Assembly (NCBI RefSeq): GCF_009649745.1
Contig: NZ_WJNG01000002.1
Span: 206,151-270,150 of the forward strand
Origin: Aquibacillus halophilus
Lineage (GTDB): Bacteria; Bacillota; Bacilli; Bacillales; Amphibacillaceae
DNA: 64,000 nucleotides
Reading direction: 5' to 3'
This document shows, piece by piece, positions 9,353-17,137 of this stretch; the stretch's first letter is position 1, and every line of letters starts with the position of its first letter. The notes beneath the pieces were generated by a model. The model ran no database searches, was not told the origin of the DNA, and was given only the letters and a program-made list of their open reading frames with translations. A program made the translations under genes and the position numbers.

Positions 9353-9994
9353 ATGGAAATAATCTTAGATTATATGGAGTTTTGGCAGAGGAAATACGAT
9401 TCCATCCTAGGTTATACCTATGAACATATGGTTATATCATTCGTTGCTATTTTTCTTGCTGTCGTAGTAACTGTGCCATTGGCAATCTACATGACGAAAA
9501 TGAAAAACGAAAAAATCAAAAATTCTATTTTTAATATAGCCAATGTATTTCAAACGATTCCTACCATTGCCTTATTGGCAATTATGATTCCAATTCTTGG
9601 GATAGGCTTTAAGCCAGCTGTTGCAGCATTATTCTTATATTCATTATTACCTCTATTAAGAAATACCTATGCTGGTGTAGAGTCAATTGATCCAGGAATT
9701 GTTGAGGCTGCTAAGGGTATGGGATATAACACATTTCAACGTTTGTTTATGGTAGAATTGCCGGTTGCTCTTCCTTATATTATGTCAGGCATTCGGGTGA
9801 CAACCGTCTATGTTATTAGCTGGACAACACTAGCAGCTGTTATTGGGGCTGGTGGTCTAGGAGGGTTAGTCCTAGCTGGTATTGGATTTAATGACAAACA
9901 CATGATTTTCACAGGAACGATTCTAGCAATTGCAATAGCCTTATCGTTAGATTTTGTCTTTGGAAAAATTGAAAAACATCTATCCAGAGCTTAA
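9353..9994 (+). CDS. opuCB: Osmoprotectant ABC transporter permease (first)
   Basis: This 213-residue membrane protein has about six hydrophobic segments. The binding-protein-dependent permease EAA loop is visible as EAAKGMGYNTFQRLFMVELP (about residues 121-140). Its ATG directly follows the opuCA stop, so translation is coupled. It pairs with the second permease at 11064-11705 to form the channel, with OpuCA driving transport from the cytoplasm. Length and loop sequence match OpuBB/OpuCB. Confidence 0.92.
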   Translation: MEIILDYMEFWQRKYDSILGYTYEHMVISFVAIFLAVVVTVPLAIYMTKMKNEKIKNSIFNIANVFQTIPTIALLAIMIPILGIGFKPAVAALFLYSLLPLLRNTYAGVESIDPGIVEAAKGMGYNTFQRLFMVELPVALPYIMSGIRVTTVYVISWTTLAAVIGAGGLGGLVLAGIGFNDKHMIFTGTILAIAIALSLDFVFGKIEKHLSRA

Positions 9995-10031
9995 ATATAT
10001 AAAATAAAAATAAAAGGGGACATTCTTTATT

Positions 10032-10943
10032 ATGAAAAAATTATTATTTGCAAGTTTATTCGCAGTACTAGTATTAGCTTTAGCAGGTTGTGGTAACAGT
10101 GGATCAGCAGATGGTGGAGAAACATTTGAATTTGGAGCACAATCTTATACAGATCCAAAGATTATGTCACAAATCGTTAAGGCATTAGTGGAAGACCAAA
10201 CAGATCATGAAGTAAATATTACAGAAGACATACAAGCTAGTCCGCAAATTATGGCTGCTTTAGATCGTGAAGAGTTCGATATTGCAACATTATATTCTGG
10301 TGAAGTTTACAACAACCACTTTGATGAAGGTGAAGTAGAGTATTCAACAGATCCACAACAAACAATTGACCAAGCACAAGAGCTTTTTGGTGCAAAGTAT
10401 GACATGAAATGGTATGACTCTATCGGATTTAGTAACCAATACGGTATCGCAATCCAAGGTGATTTTGCTGAAGAAAATAACATTACAACCATGTCTGAAC
10501 TTGGTGAATATGCAGAAGATCTTGTAGTAGGAACAGATAGTTCATGGGTAGAAAGAGCAAATGATGGATATGAAGGATACCAAGCAGCATATGGATACAG
10601 CTTTGGTGATGTCCGTGGAATGGAAGTTTCATTAATGTACGAAGGAATTAATAGTAATGATTTAGATGTAGTAACAGCTTATACAGTTGACCCTCAAATT
10701 TTAGAGTATGATTTAACGCTATTGGAAGATGATCAGGCATTCTTCCCACCATATGATGCATCATTAGTTGCTAGAAATGAAGTTATCAATGAATACCCAG
10801 AAATTAGTGATATTCTTGACAGCATTGTTGGTTTAATCAGCACAGAAGAAATGACACAATTAATCCACGAAGTTGATATTAATCAACGCCCAGCAGAAGA
10901 AGTTGCTGTTGAATTTCTACAAGAAAAAGGAATGCTAGAGTAA
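10032..10943 (+). CDS. opuCC: Osmoprotectant-binding lipoprotein
   Basis: This 303-residue OpuAC-type substrate-binding protein has a lipoprotein signal peptide (MKKLLFASLF... with lipobox LAGC, lipidated Cys 20), so it is anchored outside the membrane. The mature domain has the quaternary-amine binding fold, including FGAQSYTDPKIMSQI near the start and the conserved GTDSSWVERANDGY region. ATG 10032 follows AAAAGGGG. It lies in the operon between the two permease genes. The exact ligand range (betaine, carnitine, choline, others) cannot be decided here. Confidence 0.92.
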   Translation: MKKLLFASLFAVLVLALAGCGNSGSADGGETFEFGAQSYTDPKIMSQIVKALVEDQTDHEVNITEDIQASPQIMAALDREEFDIATLYSGEVYNNHFDEGEVEYSTDPQQTIDQAQELFGAKYDMKWYDSIGFSNQYGIAIQGDFAEENNITTMSELGEYAEDLVVGTDSSWVERANDGYEGYQAAYGYSFGDVRGMEVSLMYEGINSNDLDVVTAYTVDPQILEYDLTLLEDDQAFFPPYDASLVARNEVINEYPEISDILDSIVGLISTEEMTQLIHEVDINQRPAEEVAVEFLQEKGMLE

Positions 10944-10994
10944 TAGACAGGCACTCACGTAATTTATTAAGCTTTATTGTTGGAGCTAGTTAAC

Positions 10995-11021
10995 TGGATG
11001 TGGCCTAAGAAACCACATCCA
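10995..11021 (+). promoter_or_regulatory. Intra-operon hairpin between opuCC and opuCD
   Basis: TGGATGTGG (10995-11003) and CCACATCCA (11013-11021) form a 9-bp stem followed by only four T. It may act as an mRNA stabiliser or weak attenuator, allowing more binding protein than second permease to be made. Confidence 0.5.
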
Positions 11022-11063
11022 ATTTTCATCATATCCTAAATAAATTTAAGAAGGTGATTTGAC

Positions 11064-11705
11064 ATGAGCTTTATCACTGAACTAGGCCTATACATGGCTG
11101 AAAACTATTCAACATTATTATCGTTAACTTTAGAACACATACTGATGGTTGTCTATGGGCTTGGGATGGCTCTTCTTGTTGGTGTTCCATTAGGAATTAT
11201 AGCGGCAAGATATGAAAAAGTTGCTCCTCTTATCCTTTCATTAACAAACATATTGCAATTAATCCCAAGTTTGGCTATGCTTGCAATCTTAATGATATAT
11301 TTCGGATTAGGCTTTGAAACAATGGTCATTGGATTATTCTTTTATTCCTTACTTCCAATTGTAAGAAATACGTATGTTGGAATTAGAGAGGTTGATCCGA
11401 GCATTACTGAAGCGGGTGTGGGTGTTGGGATGACTGCTTTACAGCTACTATACAAAGTACAGTTTCCACTATCTATTCCATTTTTAATGGCAGGGCTTAG
11501 AGTTGCTTCAGTTATTGCCGTTGCGGTTGCATGTATTGGACCCTATATCGGTGCAGGCGGATTAGGAAAAGAGATAATTTCAGGTATTAGTCTGCAATCG
11601 GATGTAAAAATCTATGCTGGTGCTATTCCGGCCGCATTACTAGCCATTACAGCAGATTTAATTCTAGGTAAAATAGAGAAAAATAAAAAACAACGGATAG
11701 CGTAA
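11064..11705 (+). CDS. opuCD: Osmoprotectant ABC transporter permease (second)
   Basis: This 213-residue permease is homologous to opuCB and has the same length. It has about six membrane segments and the EAA loop EAGVGVGMTALQLLYKVQFP (about residues 112-131). AAGGTG upstream gives a good ribosome site for ATG 11064. It completes the four-component importer. The 120-bp gap before it contains the hairpin at 10995-11021. The M20 amidohydrolase begins 38 bp downstream and is probably in the same transcript. Confidence 0.92.
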   Translation: MSFITELGLYMAENYSTLLSLTLEHILMVVYGLGMALLVGVPLGIIAARYEKVAPLILSLTNILQLIPSLAMLAILMIYFGLGFETMVIGLFFYSLLPIVRNTYVGIREVDPSITEAGVGVGMTALQLLYKVQFPLSIPFLMAGLRVASVIAVAVACIGPYIGAGGLGKEIISGISLQSDVKIYAGAIPAALLAITADLILGKIEKNKKQRIA

Positions 11706-11743
11706 ACAATCGCACATGCACATAGAAGGAGCGATGGTTTGAT

Positions 11744-12931
11744 TTGAAACAGAAAGTATTTTCTAAGCTGAACGAATTATATGAGGAAATGGTAGAAATA
11801 CGAAGACACTTGCATATGCATCCGGAACTATCGTTTGAAGAACATCAGACAGCCAAGTTTATTGCAGAATACCAATCTAAGCTTGGTTTAGAAGTTCGAA
11901 AAGGTGTTGGAGGCATGGGTGTTATTGCTACCTTACATGGTGGAAAACCTGGCAAAACGGTTGCCATTCGAGCCGATTTTGATGCGTTACCAATTAGTGA
12001 AGAAAATGATGTACCTTATAAATCAAAAAATCCAGGTGTCATGCATGCCTGTGGTCATGATGCACATACAGCTATAGCATTAGGGATGGCCAAAGCATTA
12101 GTAGAATATAAAGAAGAGTTAGAAGGTACAATTGTATTTATTCACCAGCATGCAGAAGAACAAGACCCAGGTGGAGCAATAGCGATGATTGAAGACGGTG
12201 CATTAGACGGAGTAGATGTTATATTCGCTACACACATGGAAAACTACATTCCCGTTAACACCATCTCTCATAGTAATGAATACATTTTCGGCTCATCAGA
12301 TGATTTCGTGATTGACATTAAAGGTGTTGGAGGGCATGCAGCATTTCCACATGACACAACTGACGTCATTGCTATTGGAAGTCAATTAGTAAATAACTTG
12401 CACCAAATAGTTAGTCGTAAAGTAGATCCATTAAAGTCTGCTGTATTAACAATTGGTTCTTTCCGTGCAGGAAGTAAAGCAAATGTGATTTCAGGTATGG
12501 GAAGATTAGAAGGTACAGTACGAACTTTTGATAAGGATGTTCGACAGCAAATGCATGATTGGATACAGCAAATAACCGAACATACATGTAAGGCATTTGG
12601 TGCTGACTTTGATGTTAATTATCAATTTGGATATCCAGCAACGTTAAACGATAGAACCATGAACCAGTTGCTCGTAAATGCTGCAATGGATGTTTTACCA
12701 GAAGATAATATCAAAGAAGAGCCACCGACAATGGGGGCGGAGGATTTCTCCTATTTTCTTGAACATAGACCGGGAACTTATTTCTTTACTGGTTCAGCCA
12801 ATGAAGACAAAGGATTCATTTATCCCTATCATCATCCGAAGTTTGATATAGATGAAAGAGCACTATTAAATGGATCAAAAGTAATGAGTTCAGCAATTTT
12901 TGACTACTGGAAACAATACAACATAAAATAA
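11744..12931 (+). CDS. M20 family metallo-amidohydrolase (N-acyl amino acid / peptide deacylase type)
   Basis: This 395-residue M20D peptidase-like enzyme uses two metal ions to remove acyl groups from N-acylated amines or amino acids. It has the catalytic aspartate in RADFDALP, the cysteine/histidine ligands in HACGHDAHT, the HQHAEE motif, the dimerisation domain starting at GVGGHAAFPH, and the final ligand region HHPKFDID. The start is TTG 11744, with AGAAGGAG 12 bp upstream, a rather long gap. It is the last gene of the opuC transcript, which suggests that it processes something imported by OpuC. Its true substrate is unknown. Confidence 0.85.
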   Translation: MKQKVFSKLNELYEEMVEIRRHLHMHPELSFEEHQTAKFIAEYQSKLGLEVRKGVGGMGVIATLHGGKPGKTVAIRADFDALPISEENDVPYKSKNPGVMHACGHDAHTAIALGMAKALVEYKEELEGTIVFIHQHAEEQDPGGAIAMIEDGALDGVDVIFATHMENYIPVNTISHSNEYIFGSSDDFVIDIKGVGGHAAFPHDTTDVIAIGSQLVNNLHQIVSRKVDPLKSAVLTIGSFRAGSKANVISGMGRLEGTVRTFDKDVRQQMHDWIQQITEHTCKAFGADFDVNYQFGYPATLNDRTMNQLLVNAAMDVLPEDNIKEEPPTMGAEDFSYFLEHRPGTYFFTGSANEDKGFIYPYHHPKFDIDERALLNGSKVMSSAIFDYWKQYNIK

Positions 12932-12937
12932 ATGATT

Positions 12938-12985
12938 GGGGTCAGACCTACATAGCCATTTGACTATATAGGTCTGGCCCTTTTT
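12938..12985 (+). terminator. Terminator of the opuC-amidohydrolase operon
   Basis: GGGTCAGACCTA (from 12938) pairs with TAGGTCTGGCCC (12969-12980), followed by TTTTT. Stem and loop resemble the central hairpin of the dispersed repeat family, including a CATTT in the loop. Confidence 0.8.
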
Positions 12986-13386
12986 CGTAAAGTGGAATGG
13001 ATCAACTATTCATTTTATTTAAATCTGAAGTAAAGGATTCATAAGTACTACAATTATAGATCAAGTAAAAGAATAAAAACATCTTTTTTCGTATGTGGTA
13101 GTGGCTTTTCCAAGGAGTGTCTACCTTATCATGGTATTTTCCCAACAACTAGTTACTTACGGTCAAGTTTTATTGAAACCTCCCTTTTGTTACTTATCAT
13201 CGATATGTTATTTTTGTTTCAAGGAAGTTTTAACCATAGCAGACAAATTTCTAGCCATGGTTAGAATTATTATGGACACTAGATTTATGCCAATGTTTTA
13301 TTAAGAAAATAAGTAGATTTTGTTACGAATGCATATCTCATAATTGTTTGTGTTATACTTTTAAATCATGGAAAGAGAGGTTATCG
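12986..13386 (+). promoter_or_regulatory. Upstream region and extended -10 promoter of the KaiC-like gene
   Basis: TGTTATACT (13351-13359) is an extended -10 (TG-n-TATACT) with no strong -35. It lies about 28 bp before the start codon and is the likely promoter. The remaining ~360 bp hold no supportable gene; a 69-codon open frame at 13095-13304 has no ribosome site or recognisable sequence. Confidence 0.55.
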
Positions 13387-14808
13387 ATGAAAGAGCTTAT
13401 AAAAACTGGAATAAAAGGTTTAGATATGGTTCTTAGTGGCGGTATTCCTAAGGGCAATGGTGTTGTGATAACCGGCGCACCAGGGACAGGTAAAACTACG
13501 ATAGGAATTCAATTTTTACACCAGGGAACCATGATAGGTGAGCCTGGTTTATATATAACGTTTGAGGAATTACCTGAACAAATTTATAGTGATATGTTAA
13601 ATTACAGAATTGATCTTGAAAAACTGGAAGGTGAAAACCTTTTAAAAGTTATTACTCTTTCACCTGAGATCTTGCTTAGAGAGATGCTTCAGCCATCCGG
13701 TTTATTTGAGGAATTGGTTCAATCGATAAACTGCCAAAGGATTGTTATAGACAGCTTAAGTTTAATTAAGTATTTTGAGCAAGATGATCGAGAAATGAGG
13801 AAATCAATTTATTCTTTAAAAAACTCACTTGTAAGAAATCGGTTGACGTCTCTTTTGATTGTAGAACAATCTACTCGTCAAAACGAAATTCCGTTTGAAG
13901 ATTTTGTTTTTGATGGTGTGATTCAATTAGATTTTATCGAAAAGTTTAACGATTATAAGGAAAGAACATTGGAAGTTTTAAAGATGAGAGGAACTAAAGT
14001 ATTTGAGGGAACGCATACCTATCGATTTATAGACGAGGGAATATACCTTGTTCCTTCTCACATACCTGTAAATAGGTTTATTGCTCCAAATGATTCAGCC
14101 GTTACCACCGGCGATAAATTGCTTGATAAATCATTAAATGGTGGAATTCAAAAAGGGCTAATTTATTTATTCGAAGTAGATAGCATCGCTGGGTATAAGT
14201 ACATTCTAATTTCCATTGTGACCGAGCTCTTAAAGAAAGATAGAAAGTTTGCCTATCTTTTATCAAATACTATAACAATCAATGAATTATTTATGCTTTT
14301 TAAAAGGTACAATATTGATTTAGAGGAATATATCTTAAATAAAAAGGGTGTTTTTACTGAACAATATAATAGGGCCATAGATCCTAAGATTGCTTCACAT
14401 GTTTATAACATAGCAAACGTTGATGACGAGGATTTTAAGGCATTTGTATTTGAGAAACTAGTAGCATCTATAAAAAATGATATAGATAGTAAAGATGGAG
14501 AATGGTTTTGGATATACAATATAAACTCGATTCTGGAAAACAGAGGGATAGATTTTGTAAAAGATATCTACGTCGAGTTAGTAGCAGCAGAAAAAGAAAT
14601 TGGAATTACTTCATTTGTAATTTGTAATGCTGATAAAACGGATAGGGAAACGTTGGCATTGCTTCAACAAAAGTCGGACGTTATTATAAAAACGTGGGTG
14701 TATAACAAATATCAATACCTACAGGTCACAAAATCTCAGTCAGGTATAGTTTCAGCTCCATATATAGTTGAAACCATAAATGAAATACCTTTTTTTCGAT
14801 TACTATAA
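13387..14808 (+). CDS. KaiC-like double RecA-fold ATPase
   Basis: This 473-residue protein has two KaiC/RadA-type domains. Domain 1 (about 1-235) begins with the KaiC hallmark TGIKGLDMVLSGGIPKG. It has an intact Walker A GAPGTGKTT (30-38), paired glutamates FEE at 59-61 and Walker B RIVID (118-122). Domain 2 (about 236-473) starts TTGDKLLDKSLNGGIQKG, but its P-loop is degenerate (EVDSIAGYK at 263-271), so it probably does not hydrolyse ATP. ATG 13387 follows GAGAGG. It is probably co-transcribed with the LuxR-type gene 14 bp later. KaiC-like proteins outside cyanobacteria often work with two-component signalling, and the next genes supply that. No kaiA or kaiB is present. Confidence 0.88.
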   Translation: MKELIKTGIKGLDMVLSGGIPKGNGVVITGAPGTGKTTIGIQFLHQGTMIGEPGLYITFEELPEQIYSDMLNYRIDLEKLEGENLLKVITLSPEILLREMLQPSGLFEELVQSINCQRIVIDSLSLIKYFEQDDREMRKSIYSLKNSLVRNRLTSLLIVEQSTRQNEIPFEDFVFDGVIQLDFIEKFNDYKERTLEVLKMRGTKVFEGTHTYRFIDEGIYLVPSHIPVNRFIAPNDSAVTTGDKLLDKSLNGGIQKGLIYLFEVDSIAGYKYILISIVTELLKKDRKFAYLLSNTITINELFMLFKRYNIDLEEYILNKKGVFTEQYNRAIDPKIASHVYNIANVDDEDFKAFVFEKLVASIKNDIDSKDGEWFWIYNINSILENRGIDFVKDIYVELVAAEKEIGITSFVICNADKTDRETLALLQQKSDVIIKTWVYNKYQYLQVTKSQSGIVSAPYIVETINEIPFFRLL

Positions 14809-14822
14809 TAGGAGCCAATTGA

Positions 14823-15287
14823 ATGGACGGATATAAACAACTAGTAGAAACAGAATGCGTACATTTTTTTTCTAAAAATAAAAATAGCTTTGAAACGCAA
14901 CATAGCCTTGCAACACGTTTAGGTAGAACAGAAGAACACATAACTGCAACTTTGGAGCACCTTGTTAACACTTCTTTCTTAGAGATCCGTATAACCGGAA
15001 CACAGAAGCTTTTTTACTTAAAAAAAGATGGAAACTATGTTCCTAATAACGAAATTAGCCGTGATGAGATGGAGTTTCAAACCATAATACATGAGTTGGA
15101 TAGCCTTACTAAAAGGGAAAAAGAAATTGCCTTTAACGTAATTAACGGATTGGATAACCAAACCATCGCAGAAAATTTATCTATAAGTTTTCATACTGTC
15201 AAAAACCATATTACCAGTATTTATGAGAAGTTAGGAGTTAAGGATCGGATACAATTTACAAAGAAGATCTACGATAAAAGAAGGTAA
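14823..15287 (+). CDS. LuxR-type HTH regulator with N-terminal winged-helix-like domain
   Basis: This 154-residue protein ends in a GerE/LuxR helix-turn-helix, LTKREKEIAFNVINGLDNQT and the recognition helix SFHTVKNHITSIYEKLGV (about residues 96-147). Its first ~80 residues look like a second winged helix (SLATRLGRTEEHITATLEHL, then a short beta wing), not a receiver domain, so it lacks the usual phosphorylation input. AGGAG lies 8 bp before ATG 14823. A bidirectional terminator follows. It may be the DNA-binding output of the KaiC-like ATPase, a proposal that rests on adjacency only. Confidence 0.82.
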   Translation: MDGYKQLVETECVHFFSKNKNSFETQHSLATRLGRTEEHITATLEHLVNTSFLEIRITGTQKLFYLKKDGNYVPNNEISRDEMEFQTIIHELDSLTKREKEIAFNVINGLDNQTIAENLSISFHTVKNHITSIYEKLGVKDRIQFTKKIYDKRR

Positions 15288-15321
15288 GTCTTACTTTATC
15301 CTTTACTATATATAAAACTAT

Positions 15322-15359
15322 AAAAAAGTGACCGTTTGCATTTTAAACGGTCACTTTTT
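15322..15359. terminator. Terminator after the KaiC-like/LuxR pair
   Basis: AAAAAGTGACCGTTT and AAACGGTCACTTTTT form a long perfect stem with a 7-8 base loop. It separates the kaiC-luxR unit from the kinase unit that follows. Confidence 0.88.
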
Positions 15360-15523
15360 ATTATCATTACATTTTTATAGGAAATGATTCCTGTTTTTAA
15401 AATCTTAGTGAAGTAATAAAAGGAACTGTAGTGGATAGTATAAAAAGAGTATTTATGAGAAGGTGAAGAATAAGCAAAATAACATCTTGAATCTATGAAA
15501 CATAGTTTTATAAATTTTTAAAT

Positions 15524-16657
15524 TTGGAGGGGGACCACATCAAAAATAGTATAACAAGGCAATTCATAATAGGGATGACAGTATTATTTATTGCCGTACT
15601 TATAGGAAGTATCGCCCTTTTTGTGATACAAGTCAATTTTAATGAAAATCGAGCTTTAATTCAAATAGGTTTTATTTTCTACCTAGTAGTCGTGTTGTTG
15701 ACTATCATGCTAATAGGGAGGTCAATGGTAATACGAATAGTGATTCCACTGAAGGAATTGGCTACAATAGCTAGTCGAGTAAGCGCTGGTGAAAGAAATT
15801 TAAGGATTACAGAATTAAAGCGGACGGATGAACTAGGCGTTTTATCAAATACTTTTCAAAAGATGATCACGGATATTGATGCATCTAATAGGTTAGTGAA
15901 CGATCTAAATGAGGAACTTACAGAGAAAAATAAAGATTTGGAACAAATTGTTTATATTTCTTCTCACGATTTACGTTCCCCATTAATAAATATCCAAGGT
16001 TTTAATAAAGAAATTCTAAATGAGCTGAAAGAAATTCGGGAAATATTGGATCAATCATCAGATTTGTCTGAAGCACGGGAAAAGATTATCCATTTATTGG
16101 ACGAGGACATTCCAGAAGCATTTACTTACATTTTATCCAGTACACAGAAAATGGACTTACTACTTAATGCATTGCTTAAACTATCCCGAGTAGGAAGAAG
16201 CTCATTAAGTTTAGGCCCAGTTGATATGAATCAGTTGGTTGCTAAAATTGTCCGTACTTTTGAATATCAAATAGAAGAGGCAGCCATTTCCATACAAATT
16301 GACGATTTACCCAGCTGTATGGGTGACGAATCCATGATCGATCAAGTGTTTTCTAATTTTCTAAGTAATTCAATAAAGCATATGACCAATGATAGACCAG
16401 GAAAAGTGAGAATTCATGGTTACATCAAAGAGGATGAAACAATTTATTGCGTCGAAGATAATGGGATAGGAATTGATAAGAAGTATCAGGAACGGATTTT
16501 TAATCTATTTGAAAAAGTGGATATTGATAAAGCAGGGGAAGGATTGGGTCTAACTATCATTCGAAAAATCATTGAAAAACATAAAGGTTCAGTATGGCTT
16601 GATTCGAGCCCTAATAAGGGGAGTAAGTTTTTTATTTCAATTCCAAGTCCTAAATAA
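15524..16657 (+). CDS. HAMP-containing membrane sensor histidine kinase, phytochrome-kinase type
   Basis: This protein of about 377 residues has two membrane helices (about 14-37 and 49-70) with only a short outer loop, a HAMP linker (70-122) and a coiled coil. The dimerisation domain has the phospho-acceptor His 148 in YISSHDLRSP, the form found in cyanobacterial phytochrome kinases. The HATPase domain has N-box FSNFLSNSIKH, G1 VEDNGIGI, F-box FNLFEKV and G2 GEGLGLTI. The start is unclear: TTG 15524 overlaps the GGAGGGGG Shine-Dalgarno (15526-15533), and the codon correctly spaced from it is ATC at 15539. It heads a three-gene unit with the receiver and the LOV protein, its likely phosphorelay partners. 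Confidence 0.9.
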   Translation: MEGDHIKNSITRQFIIGMTVLFIAVLIGSIALFVIQVNFNENRALIQIGFIFYLVVVLLTIMLIGRSMVIRIVIPLKELATIASRVSAGERNLRITELKRTDELGVLSNTFQKMITDIDASNRLVNDLNEELTEKNKDLEQIVYISSHDLRSPLINIQGFNKEILNELKEIREILDQSSDLSEAREKIIHLLDEDIPEAFTYILSSTQKMDLLLNALLKLSRVGRSSLSLGPVDMNQLVAKIVRTFEYQIEEAAISIQIDDLPSCMGDESMIDQVFSNFLSNSIKHMTNDRPGKVRIHGYIKEDETIYCVEDNGIGIDKKYQERIFNLFEKVDIDKAGEGLGLTIIRKIIEKHKGSVWLDSSPNKGSKFFISIPSPK

Positions 16658-16689
16658 TATAAGAATACGATTTTAAGGAGAGACGCTTA

Positions 16690-17136
16690 ATGAATGAAGA
16701 TATTATAGTAATTGTCGCTGAGGATGATGATGGTCATGCAACTTTAATCCAAAAAAACTTAAAACGAGCGGGTATTATGAATGATATGCTTCGTTTTCGT
16801 AATGGAGAAGAGGTATTGGATTTTTTATATGATCGAAAAGAGGAAAAGAGAAATCCCGAGCTTTATTATTTATTATTACTGGATATACGTATGCCAAGAG
16901 TTGATGGGATTGAAGTCCTAAGGCAATTAAAGGGAGATGAAAGGCTTAAGTCATTGCCAGTCATTATGCTAACGACTACAGATGATCCAGTAGAAATTAA
17001 CAAGTGTCATCAATTAGGCTGTAACAGCTATGTTGTAAAACCATTAAACTATGAAAGTTTCATTGAGGTTATCAATAGACTAGGGCTCTTTATGAAGATA
17101 GTGAAAATCCCCAACCAACTAAACGAGGGATTTTAG
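16690..17136 (+). CDS. Stand-alone response regulator, Rcp1-like
   Basis: This 148-residue protein is a single receiver domain with no output domain. It has the acidic cluster AEDDD near residue 10, the phosphorylation site Asp 65 in LLLDIRMPR, the switch threonine in MLTTTDDP and the lysine in YVVKPLN. The insertion after the third helix and the DGIEVLRQLK stretch resemble Rcp1, the partner of phytochrome kinases. ATG 16690 follows AAGGAGAG. It sits 32 bp after the kinase and 1 bp before the LOV protein, so it probably shuttles phosphate between them. Confidence 0.88.
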   Translation: MNEDIIVIVAEDDDGHATLIQKNLKRAGIMNDMLRFRNGEEVLDFLYDRKEEKRNPELYYLLLLDIRMPRVDGIEVLRQLKGDERLKSLPVIMLTTTDDPVEINKCHQLGCNSYVVKPLNYESFIEVINRLGLFMKIVKIPNQLNEGF

Positions 17137-17137
17137 T

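Noticed and set aside
13095-13304. Open frame of 69 codons upstream of the KaiC-like gene
   Set aside because: No ribosome site, low-information hydrophobic sequence, not recognisable.
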